A stretch of 48,364 nt of DNA from Ilumatobacteraceae bacterium (lineage in GTDB: Bacteria; Actinomycetota; Acidimicrobiia; Acidimicrobiales; Ilumatobacteraceae), in the NCBI GenBank assembly GCA_023263695.1, contig JALQUZ010000009.1, positions 1 to 48,364 on the forward strand, given 5' to 3'. Of the stretch, positions 8,997-17,292 are shown one piece after another. The translations under genes were made by a program, and so were the position numbers. The notes beneath the pieces were generated by a model, which had not been told where the DNA came from, searched no databases, and worked only from the letters and a program-made list of their open reading frames with translations. Every line of letters begins with the position of its first letter. Position 1 is the first letter of the stretch.

Positions 8997-10820
8997 TTAC
9001 CATGTGTCGATCATTGGGCGTTTTTTGGACGTTTTACGCGGTGGCATCGGACACGCTTCCAAAAGCCCCAAAATACGTTGCCTTGTGGCGGCAGGGTCAA
9101 TGACATCATCAATTTCGGTGTGACTAGCCATACTGAGAGCACTACCCCTTACATAAGCAGCCTCGATCAGGCGATTTTCCAGTTCCTGGCGTATATCTGG
9201 GGTTTTTGCTGCGTCGAGTTCCTTTTTGAAACCCAAGCGCACGGCACCTTCAAGACCCATGCCTCCGAATTCTCCCGTTGGCCACGCAACGATGAGGTCT
9301 TTGGCATGGAAACTTCCGCCTGCCATTGCCTGAGCGCCAAGTCCATAGCCCTTGCGAAGCACCACCGTGATCCACGGGATAGTCACACTTGCAGCGGTTA
9401 CAAACAGCCGCGAGAAATGACGGACTTGCGCAGATTCTTCGGCCTGTGGGCCAACCATAAAGCCCGGTGTATCGCACAGTGAAATCAACGGAATATCGAA
9501 TGCGTCGCAGAGTTGTATGAACCGTGCCATCTTGTCTGCACTTGGAGTGTCAATTGCACCACCCAGATGCGCTGGGTTATTCGCAATAACACCGACGGGT
9601 CTTCCTTCAATTCGTGCGAACGCAGTAACGATGCCCACGCCAAATTCGGATCGCAGTTCAAGCACTGAATCAATATCGGCAAGCGTATGAATTACGGTTC
9701 GCACGTCATACACGCGAGTGCGTTGCTCGGGAACGAGATCTCTCAGAGCTTCGTCGTTATGACGGCTGAACCATGTTGTTGCACCTTGAAAGTACGACAA
9801 GTATTTCTTGGCAACCGCAACGGCTTCCGCTTCATCGGCAACTCGAATATCGACTACTCCGTTAGCAACTTGAATTCCAATTGGACCAATTTCGGTTGGC
9901 TTCACCACTCCGAGTCCGCCGCCTTCGATCATTGCCGGCCCAGCCATGCCAATGTTTGAGTTCTCTGTTGCAATCACTACGTCGCAGCAACCAAGAAGCG
10001 CAGCGTTACCTGCAAAGCAATAACCCGATGCAATGCCAACTACAGGCACGAGTCCGGAGAGCTGCGCAAATGATGCAAACGACATAACGTCGAGACCTGC
10101 AACTCCTGGTGCGTCAGTATCACCTGGTCGACCACCACCGCCTTCGGCGAACAACACCACTGGAGTCAAGTTTCTTTTCGCAACGTCAAAGATGCGGTCT
10201 TTCTTCCGGTGATTAATAAACCCTTGCGTGCCAGCAAGCACTGTGTAGTCGTATGCGACAACTGCGCAATTTGTGTTCTTCGCGCCAAACAGTTCGGAGT
10301 TGATTTTTGCAAGTCCAGTAATCAACCCGTCTGCGGGAGTGTTGGCAATAAGGTCCTCTTCACTCCTACGACTACGTTGAGCAGCAACTCCAAAACTTCC
10401 ATACTCAACAAACGTTCCCTCGTCGATTAAATCGGCAATATTTTCGCGTGCAGTACGTTGACCTCGTGCATGACGTTTTGCCACCGCTTCACTGCGAGAC
10501 GAATCCAGCAGCAGTTCTTGGCGCCTGTGCAATTGTTCCAAGTCGGCACGACGCCCTGAAGCAGAAACCACGGCGGCATCTGTGTTTTGCGAAACGCTTT
10601 CCGCAACGTACTCAACAAGAACTTCGCCTTCACTCACTGTTTTTCCAACAGTCGCAAACAGTGCATAAATTCGACACGATATTTCGGCCACTACAGGGTG
10701 CTCCATCTTCATGGATTCAATAATCACCAGTTCTGTGCCTGCTGAAACCACATCGCCAACTGCAACCTTTACGGCGACCACTGTTCCGACAAGTGGCGAG
10801 CGCAACGACGAAGTGGTCAT
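8997..10820 (-). CDS. Acyl-CoA carboxylase: N-terminal biotin carrier fused to carboxyltransferase
   Basis: This protein of about 607 aa joins a biotinyl domain (about residues 5-75) to a full carboxyltransferase (about 85-600). The biotin site is ESMKMEH with Lys38. The carboxyltransferase half has the acyl-CoA carboxylase segments TARENIADLIDEGTFVEYG, GVVAYDYTVLAGTQG-type strand order, SLCDTPGFMVGP and GGSFHAKDLIVAWPTGEFGG followed by MGLEGAV. The role is transfer of CO2 from carboxybiotin to an acyl-CoA. A biotin carboxylase partner is not in the window. The ATG at 10820 is preferred over an in-frame TTG six bases upstream. The substrate (acetyl-, propionyl- or branched acyl-CoA) is not deducible. 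BCCP is more often fused to biotin carboxylase, so this arrangement is less usual. Confidence 0.88.
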   Translation of the reverse strand: MTTSSLRSPLVGTVVAVKVAVGDVVSAGTELVIIESMKMEHPVVAEISCRIYALFATVGKTVSEGEVLVEYVAESVSQNTDAAVVSASGRRADLEQLHRRQELLLDSSRSEAVAKRHARGQRTARENIADLIDEGTFVEYGSFGVAAQRSRRSEEDLIANTPADGLITGLAKINSELFGAKNTNCAVVAYDYTVLAGTQGFINHRKKDRIFDVAKRNLTPVVLFAEGGGGRPGDTDAPGVAGLDVMSFASFAQLSGLVPVVGIASGYCFAGNAALLGCCDVVIATENSNIGMAGPAMIEGGGLGVVKPTEIGPIGIQVANGVVDIRVADEAEAVAVAKKYLSYFQGATTWFSRHNDEALRDLVPEQRTRVYDVRTVIHTLADIDSVLELRSEFGVGIVTAFARIEGRPVGVIANNPAHLGGAIDTPSADKMARFIQLCDAFDIPLISLCDTPGFMVGPQAEESAQVRHFSRLFVTAASVTIPWITVVLRKGYGLGAQAMAGGSFHAKDLIVAWPTGEFGGMGLEGAVRLGFKKELDAAKTPDIRQELENRLIEAAYVRGSALSMASHTEIDDVIDPAATRQRILGLLEACPMPPRKTSKKRPMIDTW

Positions 10821-10844
10821 GCGCAAACTGTAGACAACGACGGC

Positions 10845-12059
10845 TTACGCCTTTGCACGGGTGCGGCGCAGAAGCGGGTCTGCAATGCGCAGAGCATGAT
10901 CGGCAAATCGCATCACACGGCCAGCCGCACCTGGCGTTGAGGAATCGATGAGATTGCCCATTACTGCAAGCGTGATGTCGGCTGCTGTTTGGGAACCAAC
11001 AGCAACGCGCAAGCCTGGCTTCAACAGCCACGGGTGACCAATGATGAAACTGAATCTTCGACCAGTGCGCAAGAACGCGTCGAACCTCTCACCAACTTGC
11101 TTGTCGTAGTCGCTGGTTGCCGTTTCAGGATTGCTCAGGAAACACGAAATGGCGAGCATGCCTGATTCAAGCGCGTAGTCAATGCCTTCGCCATTCATGG
11201 GGTTCACAAAGCCCGCTGCATCGCCAACCGCAACCCAACCCGGGCCATGACGGCGCACACAACTCATTGGCAAGCGCCACGCACGAGGCTTATCTATATA
11301 GTCACCCAGTGACCATGGCTCACGCACAATTGATGCGTACTGATCGAGCAACGTATTGAGATTGAGTTTTTTGAAACCTTTCATGGTGCTGAGTGCACCA
11401 ACACCGATATTCACGGTGCCGTCGCCAGCAGGAAACATCCATCCATACCCAGGCACAGGCGTGCCGTGTTCATCACGCAAACTGAGACAAGCTTCAAGAT
11501 GCCTCTCGGCATGACGAGGTGTTGGCGCATATGCGCGTATCGCGAGACCGAATGTTTCATCTGGGTCGCGAACAGCGCCAAGGATTTTTGCCGCTGCACC
11601 TTGTGCGCCAGTTGCTAAAACAACGAGTGAGGTTTTTAGGACCTCACTACCGACTTGCACTCCAATTACACGATCTCCTTCGAGCACGGGCAATGCTTCC
11701 GAATCAAAGCGAACTTCAGCGCCGGACGCAATAGCTACATCGAGCAAATGATTGTCAAACTTCTGTCGCGGCCAAACTGCCCCATGACTTGGAAAACGCG
11801 AAGTCGTTGGCCATGCCAATTCGCGTTGAGTTTTACCTGCAATCATTCGCAGGCCGTCGATGCGATGCGCAACGGAGTAATCGATCTTTAGTTCATCAAG
11901 AGCGGATATTGCACGTGGGGTTAAACCATCGCCACACACTTTGTCACGACCATATGGTCCCTTTTCGACAAGAAGCACTCGCAAACCTGCACGCGCAGCA
12001 GTGATGGCAGCCGAGGAGCCTGCGGGACCTCCACCAATTACCGCTACATCAAAATGCAT
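10845..12059 (-). CDS. Geranylgeranyl reductase family FAD-dependent oxidoreductase
   Basis: This 404-aa flavoprotein belongs to the GGR/MenJ family that saturates isoprenoid chains. The N-terminal dinucleotide fold has GGGPAGSSAA (residues 9-18). It is followed by KVCGDGLTPRAI, the Cys-Gly-Asp segment typical of this family, and a second FAD motif GWVAVGDAAGFVNPMNGEGI followed by DYAL. In actinobacteria relatives act on menaquinone side chains or archaeal-type lipids; a menaquinone role is plausible here but not shown. It lies 24 bp upstream of the carboxyltransferase gene on the same strand and could share its transcript. There is no clear signal peptide; membrane association is expected from the substrate type. 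Confidence 0.85.
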   Translation of the reverse strand: MHFDVAVIGGGPAGSSAAITAARAGLRVLLVEKGPYGRDKVCGDGLTPRAISALDELKIDYSVAHRIDGLRMIAGKTQRELAWPTTSRFPSHGAVWPRQKFDNHLLDVAIASGAEVRFDSEALPVLEGDRVIGVQVGSEVLKTSLVVLATGAQGAAAKILGAVRDPDETFGLAIRAYAPTPRHAERHLEACLSLRDEHGTPVPGYGWMFPAGDGTVNIGVGALSTMKGFKKLNLNTLLDQYASIVREPWSLGDYIDKPRAWRLPMSCVRRHGPGWVAVGDAAGFVNPMNGEGIDYALESGMLAISCFLSNPETATSDYDKQVGERFDAFLRTGRRFSFIIGHPWLLKPGLRVAVGSQTAADITLAVMGNLIDSSTPGAAGRVMRFADHALRIADPLLRRTRAKA

Positions 12060-12123
12060 AGTTGCGAGCCTGTCACTCTCGTTCGTTTCATGCCAACACT
12101 GGCTCGCTACATATTGGACACAG

Positions 12124-12199
<76 letters not shown>

Positions 12200-12211
12200 G
12201 CATTGCATTGC

Positions 12212-12231
12212 TCACGCGTTGGCGCGCGTGA
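12212..12231 (-). other. Hairpin between the two tRNA genes
   Basis: TCACGCG and CGCGTGA form a perfect 7-bp stem around a 6-base loop in the 44-bp spacer between the Asn and Ile tRNA genes. There is no T-run on either side, so it is more likely a processing or folding element in a shared tRNA precursor than a terminator. Confidence 0.4.
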
Positions 12232-12243
12232 TGGGAGCTTTCG

Positions 12244-12316
12244 CTCCGAGGGTGGGGATCGAACCCACGACCCACGGATTAACAGTCCGTTGCTCTGCCA
12301 GCTGAGCTACCTCGGA
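12244..12316 (-). tRNA. tRNA-Asn (GUU)
   Basis: A complete 73-nt cloverleaf is present on the minus strand: acceptor TCCGAGG/CCTCGGA, D-arm GCTC/GAGC, anticodon stem ACGGA/TCCGT with loop CTGTTAA giving anticodon GTT, T-arm GTGGG-TTCGATC-CCCAC and discriminator G. The 3' CCA is not encoded (CGA follows), unlike the neighbouring tRNA. It lies 24 bp downstream of the acetoacetyl-CoA synthetase gene on the same strand. Confidence 0.95.
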
Positions 12317-12340
12317 AGGTCGGGCGTCAGCCTATCGGGG

Positions 12341-14308
12341 TTACCTGCGGAGTTCGTCCATTGCAGCGATCACCGAAATGCACTCAGGATTCGCAATTGC
12401 TTCACTGTTTCTCACCGGTCTTCCATTGACAGCGTCGGCAAGGGCTAGTTCCACCAACTTATTACTGCGTGTTCGCGGAAGATCGTGAACTTGCACCACG
12501 AGGGCAGGAACATGACGTGGTGTGCACGCAACGCGTATGCGTTGCTTTAGGTCAGCTACAAGTTCACCTGAAAGCGATGCGTTATCTGCAAGGCGAACCA
12601 GTAAAACAATGCGCACATCGTTTTCCCAATCTTGGCCAAACACCAAACTCTCCACGACATCAGCGTGCTGCTCAACCACTCGATAAATTTCTGCAGTTCC
12701 AATGCGCACTCCACCAGGGTTCAAGGTGGTGTCACTGCGACCATGAATGATCATTCCCCCATGCGCAGTCCACGAGGCAAAGTCGCCTTGTGCCCACATG
12801 CCATTCAGACGTTCGAAGTACGCCGACAAAAATTTCGGACCTGGCTGAGACTGAATCGGGAAACCAACGTTTCCGTCATTCCAAAAACCGATCGGCATAC
12901 TTGGAAACGGCTGACGGCACACCAACTCGCCCGGCGTAAGCGGACTGTCGTGCAACGAACGCAATTGTTCGTCAACTACATCAACCGCCATACCAAGCAT
13001 TGGGCCTTGAATTTCTCCGCGATACACAGGCTTCATTGGATCACCGCCAACAAAACATCCGCACAAGTCGGTGCCACCAGAAATTGATGCAAGGTGCACA
13101 TCGCTCTTCACCGATTGATACACCCAATCGAAACCTTCTGGCGCAAGCGGAGAACCCGTTGAACAAATAGTGCGCAGCGAATTCAGCGCGTGCGTATCTT
13201 TCGGGCGAAGATCGGCTTTGCGCAATGAGTCGATGAATTTTGCAGACACTCCAAGCAGCGTGATTTTTTCGTCATCAACAATGTCGAATAATCGCGACAT
13301 CGTCGGCGCGGTTGGAGCGCCATCAAACAACACCGCAGTTGCACCCGTTGCCAGCACCGACACCAACCAGTTCCACATCATCCAACCCGTAGTCGTGAAG
13401 TACATCACGCGATCGGCAGGCTGAATATTGCAATGCAACTGGTGCTCTTTCATGTGTTGCAACAACACGCCACCCGTGCGATGAACGATGCACTTTGGAA
13501 TACCTGTTGTGCCTGACGAATACAGCACATACCACGGGTGATCAAACGAGAAGCGTTGCGGGCTAACGGGAGTGTTTGATCCACTGGCGACAAAGTCGTT
13601 ATATGCGACTGCACCTTCAGGAACAATCGCTCCAATATTGCTGACCACGACAGTTGCAACAACCGTTGGCAATCCTTTGCAAATTTCTGCCAAGCGATCG
13701 AGGCAATCGAATTGTTTTCCGTTGTACACATATCCATCAACGGCAAACAGCACCTTTGGCTCAATTTGACCAAAGCGATCGAGCACGCCATTTGCCCCGA
13801 AGTCTGGTGAAGATGATGAGAAGACTGCGCCAATGGATGCAGCACCGAGCATGACCTCAATTGCCTCAATGGAGTTTGGCAACCACGCAGCAACGCGATC
13901 TCCCGCCACAACACCAAGGTTTTGCAACGCCGAAGCGATTGAGGCAACTCGCTCACGCAGTTCATCCCACGATCGCGTTCGCCTATTCCCCATTTCATCA
14001 ATGGCGACCAACGCGTCGTGGCTACCAGTCGTTGCCAACATGTTTTCGACCACGCTGATGCGGGCATCGGGGAAAAACTGGGCTGTCGACATTGGCGCAC
14101 CTGGTTGAGCAGGGACAAAGGACCGCTCCCCCTTGTGTCCAGCCACTCCACATGCATCCCACACCAGTGACCAAAATTGTTCTGGCCGGTTGATTGACCA
14201 TGTGTATAAATCACCAGATTCATTGACCAACTGAGCAAAGCGATTCATTCGAGAGTTATCGATACTCTCTCCGGTCGGCGTCCATAGGGCTTTGGCTACA
14301 TCGGGCAT
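12341..14308 (-). CDS. Acetoacetyl-CoA synthetase
   Basis: This 655-aa adenylate-forming enzyme would activate acetoacetate with ATP and CoA. It has the N-terminal ACAS-type region (FWSLVWDACGV), the P-loop-like YVLYSSGTTGIPKCIVH, FTTTGWMMWNWLV, and a C-terminal segment GRSDTTLNPGGVRIGTAEIY followed by RTRSNKLVELAL containing the catalytic Lys. The longer length and the GGVRIGTAEIYR variant fit acetoacetate-CoA ligase rather than acetyl-CoA synthetase. I chose the ATG at 14308; an in-frame GTG at 14314 is an alternative with AGG 3 nt upstream. It faces the carnitine operon across a 74-bp divergent gap. The next operon's BKACE is expected to release acetoacetate, which explains its position. 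Confidence 0.88.
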   Translation of the reverse strand: MPDVAKALWTPTGESIDNSRMNRFAQLVNESGDLYTWSINRPEQFWSLVWDACGVAGHKGERSFVPAQPGAPMSTAQFFPDARISVVENMLATTGSHDALVAIDEMGNRRTRSWDELRERVASIASALQNLGVVAGDRVAAWLPNSIEAIEVMLGAASIGAVFSSSSPDFGANGVLDRFGQIEPKVLFAVDGYVYNGKQFDCLDRLAEICKGLPTVVATVVVSNIGAIVPEGAVAYNDFVASGSNTPVSPQRFSFDHPWYVLYSSGTTGIPKCIVHRTGGVLLQHMKEHQLHCNIQPADRVMYFTTTGWMMWNWLVSVLATGATAVLFDGAPTAPTMSRLFDIVDDEKITLLGVSAKFIDSLRKADLRPKDTHALNSLRTICSTGSPLAPEGFDWVYQSVKSDVHLASISGGTDLCGCFVGGDPMKPVYRGEIQGPMLGMAVDVVDEQLRSLHDSPLTPGELVCRQPFPSMPIGFWNDGNVGFPIQSQPGPKFLSAYFERLNGMWAQGDFASWTAHGGMIIHGRSDTTLNPGGVRIGTAEIYRVVEQHADVVESLVFGQDWENDVRIVLLVRLADNASLSGELVADLKQRIRVACTPRHVPALVVQVHDLPRTRSNKLVELALADAVNGRPVRNSEAIANPECISVIAAMDELRR

Positions 14309-14339
14309 CAGCACTAACCTAATGAAGTCGTTACAGGTA

Positions 14340-14345
14340 TTGACA
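14340..14345 (+). promoter_or_regulatory. Candidate -35 box (TTGACA) for the carnitine operon
   Basis: A perfect TTGACA lies 38 bp upstream of the BKACE start in the divergent gap with acetoacetyl-CoA synthetase. At 18 bp downstream only a weak -10 (TGCGAT, 14364-14369) is seen, so activation by a regulator may be needed. GAAGGG at 14371-14376 is the ribosome site for the gene. Confidence 0.35.
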
Positions 14346-14382
14346 ATTAGCGATTTTGCAGACTGCGATCGAAGGGAAAATT

Positions 14383-15276
14383 ATGAACTGGGGAGCATTT
14401 ATTACGTGCGCGGTCACGGGCTCGGGAGAAACTGCACACAAGAGCGACAAGGTTCCGGTCACTCCAGAACAGATTGCAAACTCATGTATTGAGGCAGCAA
14501 AAGCTGGCGCCGCGGTTGTGCACATTCACGTGCGCGACCCAAAGACCGGGCTTGGCTCACGCGATACCGAACTGTACGCAGAGGTAGTTGATCGAGTTCG
14601 ATCTTCAGACACCGACGTAGTCATCAACCTCACTGCAGGCATGGGTGGCGACTTGGTTCTTGGTGGCGATGAAAACGTATTGCCACTCGCTGCAGGCACT
14701 GACATGGTTGGTTCCACAGAACGCCTTGATCACGTCACTCGCTTGCGCCCAGAAATTTGCACGCTTGACTGCGGCACCATGAACTTTTCGAGTGGTGGCG
14801 ACTACATCATGACCAACACGCCAAGCGTGTTGCGCAAGATGGCAAAAATTGTGCAAGACCTTGGTGTTCGCCCTGAGCTTGAAGTGTTTGACACTGGCCA
14901 CTTGGTCATGGTGAAAGATTTGCTGAAGGAAGGCCTGCTTGATGACCCCGTAATGATTCAGTTGTGCATGGGCATTGCATACGGTGCTCCTGATGACACG
15001 AACACCTTCATGGCAATGGTGAATCAAATTCCAGAAGGCGCTGTGTTCTCCGCATTCTCCATTGGTCGCATGCAAATTCCATTCGTTGCTCAGTCGGTGC
15101 TTGCTGGCGGAAACGTGCGCGTTGGACTTGAAGACAACCTGTACTTGAACCGCGGCGAACTTGCCACTAACGGCAAACTCGTTGAACGCGCTGTCAACAT
15201 TCTCGAGAACATGAACGTGTCCATCATGGGACCGAAGGAAGTTCGCGAAAAACTCAAGCTCACCAAGCACGCGTAA
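14383..15276 (+). CDS. BKACE (beta-keto acid cleavage enzyme), probable 3-dehydrocarnitine:acetyl-CoA type
   Basis: BKACE enzymes use acetyl-CoA to cleave a beta-keto acid, giving acetoacetate and a shorter CoA ester. The 297-aa protein has the zinc-binding HIHVRD segment (His47 and His49) and the late GLEDNLYL that carries the Glu zinc ligand. The ATG at 14383 is chosen because GAAGGG lies just upstream; a longer in-frame start at 14356 lacks one. The next gene is a carnitine dehydrogenase fused to a thioesterase, the known partner of the dehydrocarnitine-cleaving members. The expected reaction is therefore 3-dehydrocarnitine plus acetyl-CoA to betainyl-CoA plus acetoacetate. Substrate assignment rests on context; family assignment is strong. 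Confidence 0.88.
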   Translation: MNWGAFITCAVTGSGETAHKSDKVPVTPEQIANSCIEAAKAGAAVVHIHVRDPKTGLGSRDTELYAEVVDRVRSSDTDVVINLTAGMGGDLVLGGDENVLPLAAGTDMVGSTERLDHVTRLRPEICTLDCGTMNFSSGGDYIMTNTPSVLRKMAKIVQDLGVRPELEVFDTGHLVMVKDLLKEGLLDDPVMIQLCMGIAYGAPDDTNTFMAMVNQIPEGAVFSAFSIGRMQIPFVAQSVLAGGNVRVGLEDNLYLNRGELATNGKLVERAVNILENMNVSIMGPKEVREKLKLTKHA

Positions 15277-15285
15277 GGACTCATC

Positions 15286-16770
15286 ATGAGCAATATTCCT
15301 GGTTTAAAAACTGTTGGCCTGCTCGGTGGCGGAGTAATTGGCGGTGCCTGGGCTGCCCGATTTGTACTTAATGGTGTCGATGTGAAGTTGTACGACATCG
15401 ATCCGCAAGCTACGCGCAAGATGAACGAGATCATGGTCAACGCTCGTCGTGCATACTCAAAGTTGACGCTCGCTCCTCTTCCACAAGAAGGAACCATCAC
15501 ATTTGTGAACACGCCAGAAGAGGCAGTTACAGACGTTGATTACGTGCAGGAAAGCGCACCAGAACGACTTGAGCTGAAGCAGGAACTGCTCGCTCGAGCC
15601 AGCAAAGCCGCATCACCGACCACAGTGTTTGGTTCATCTACTTCAGGGCTGCTGCCAACGCAGATTCAAAAAGACATGGTGAACCCAGAACGTTTTGTGG
15701 TGGTGCACCCCTTTAACCCCGTGTATTTGATGCCACTTGCCGAGATTTGTGGTGGAGATTTAACAAGCGAAGCAACCAAGTTGCGCGCGAAAGAAGTGGT
15801 GACGGCTGTTGGCATGAAGCCACTCATGTTGAGTAAAGAAATTGACGGCTTTATTGCAGACCGTTTGATGGAAGCGCTTTGGCGCGAAGCGTTGTGGTTG
15901 GTAAATGACGGTGTTGCTACCGCTGAGGAAATTGACGACGCCATGCGCTTTGGCCCAGGCCTTCGCTGGTCATTCATGGGAACGTTCTTGGTGTATCGCA
16001 TTGCTGGCGGCGAAGCCGGAATGCGTCACTTCATGGCGCAGTTTGGACCATCGTTGAAGTGGCCATGGACCAAGTTGATGGACGTGCCAGAACTCGACGA
16101 TGTACTTCTGGAAAAGATTGTTTCGCAAAGCGACGATCAGGCAGGCACAGCAACCATTCGCGAACTTGAAGCACTCCGTGACGATTGTTTGGTGTCCGTG
16201 TTCCAAGCATTGCGTGGCAATAATTACGGTGCTGGAAAAGTGCTTGCCGAATATGAACGTGAGTTGTTCGGTCGTGGACCAGTGCCTGTGCTCGACCCGC
16301 TTGCCCCTTCTGTCTCACACGAGATGATCATTCCCGCCGACTGGACCGACTACAACGGGCACACCAACGATTCGCGCTATTCACAACTAGTAAGCGAAGC
16401 AAGCGACACGTTCTTTCGCGCCATTGGTTTCACCCCCGAATATTTGGCATCTGGGCGAACGTTCTACACCGTTGAAGGACACACGCGCTATCTCGATCAA
16501 ACCCATTCGGGCGACAAAATCAAGGTGCTTACCCGAGTCGCTTCATACGACGAAAAGCGCATTCATCTGTGGTCAGAAGTAGTTCGCGAAGATGGTGTCG
16601 TTGCATTCACCGCCGAGCACATTTTCTTGCACGTTGATACCAACACCGGGAAATCCTCGCCAATGGGCAACGAAATGATGTCGAAGTTGAAGCCAATTGG
16701 TGACGCGCATGCGAAACTTCCTCAACCAGTTGGCATCGGCCGACGTGTTGGCGAAAAGCCCGCGAAGTAG
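15286..16770 (+). CDS. L-carnitine dehydrogenase fused to a betainyl-CoA thioesterase
   Basis: This 494-aa two-domain protein has a 3-hydroxyacyl-CoA-dehydrogenase-like half (about 1-335) with the NAD motif GLLGGGVIGGAWAARF (residues 11-26), FGSSTSGL (115-122) and HPFNP (141-145). It oxidises L-carnitine to 3-dehydrocarnitine with NAD. A hotdog thioesterase half (about 345-494) starts at WTDYNGH (353-359) and would hydrolyse betainyl-CoA to glycine betaine. The CDH-thioesterase fusion is a recognised architecture. It lies 9 bp after BKACE in the same operon. The two halves perform the steps on either side of BKACE, suggesting channelling. Confidence 0.9.
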   Translation: MSNIPGLKTVGLLGGGVIGGAWAARFVLNGVDVKLYDIDPQATRKMNEIMVNARRAYSKLTLAPLPQEGTITFVNTPEEAVTDVDYVQESAPERLELKQELLARASKAASPTTVFGSSTSGLLPTQIQKDMVNPERFVVVHPFNPVYLMPLAEICGGDLTSEATKLRAKEVVTAVGMKPLMLSKEIDGFIADRLMEALWREALWLVNDGVATAEEIDDAMRFGPGLRWSFMGTFLVYRIAGGEAGMRHFMAQFGPSLKWPWTKLMDVPELDDVLLEKIVSQSDDQAGTATIRELEALRDDCLVSVFQALRGNNYGAGKVLAEYERELFGRGPVPVLDPLAPSVSHEMIIPADWTDYNGHTNDSRYSQLVSEASDTFFRAIGFTPEYLASGRTFYTVEGHTRYLDQTHSGDKIKVLTRVASYDEKRIHLWSEVVREDGVVAFTAEHIFLHVDTNTGKSSPMGNEMMSKLKPIGDAHAKLPQPVGIGRRVGEKPAK

Positions 16771-16776
16771 CAGCCC

Positions 16777-17283
16777 ATGTGCGCGGTGGTGTGGACTCCT
16801 GGCACTGAAGTTCCCGCCCCACTTAGCTTGTACACCTGCAAGGTTGAACAAGACTGGGTGGACTACAACGGCCACATGACCGAAGCTGCGTACCTGACTG
16901 CGATGGGCTGGGGCTCAGATGCGTTGTTTACCTACATTGGCGACAACGATGAGTATCGCGCAGCTGGCAATTCGTTCTACACCGTGGAAACCCACATTGT
17001 GTACGAGGACGAAGCATTCCTTGACCAACCACTGCATTGCACCACGCTGGTTCTAGACATGGACCCAAAGCGAATGCACATTTATCACGAGCTATTCAAT
17101 TCGGAAACTGGCAAGCGATTGTCAAACTGCGAACAAATGCTGGTGCATGTTGACATGAAAGCAGGAAAGTCTGCACCGATTCTCCCCCACGTTGCCGAAG
17201 CGCTCACCGCTGTTTACGAAGTACACAAACATGTTCCAACTCCAGAAAATGTTGGACGTGTCATGAAAATTAAACACAAGTAA
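16777..17283 (+). CDS. Stand-alone hotdog thioesterase, paralogue of the fused domain upstream
   Basis: This 168-aa protein has a single 4HBT-type hotdog fold with WVDYNGHM (residues 27-34), SFYTVETHIVY and a late QMLVHVDMKAGKSAPI, each matched in the thioesterase half of the preceding gene (WTDYNGH, TFYTVEGH, IFLHVDTNTGKSSPM). It is clearly a paralogue of that domain. It begins 6 bp after the previous stop and is followed 9 bp later by an acyl-CoA dehydrogenase gene. By context it could hydrolyse carnitinyl-CoA to carnitine while the fused copy handles betainyl-CoA, or both could be betainyl-CoA thioesterases. The substrate is inference. Confidence 0.82.
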   Translation: MCAVVWTPGTEVPAPLSLYTCKVEQDWVDYNGHMTEAAYLTAMGWGSDALFTYIGDNDEYRAAGNSFYTVETHIVYEDEAFLDQPLHCTTLVLDMDPKRMHIYHELFNSETGKRLSNCEQMLVHVDMKAGKSAPILPHVAEALTAVYEVHKHVPTPENVGRVMKIKHK

Positions 17284-17292
17284 AGGACTGAT

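Noticed and set aside
13450-14238. A 262-codon minus-strand frame overlapping acetoacetyl-CoA synthetase
   Set aside because: It reads over the same strand in a different frame as a clear enzyme and has no recognisable domain.
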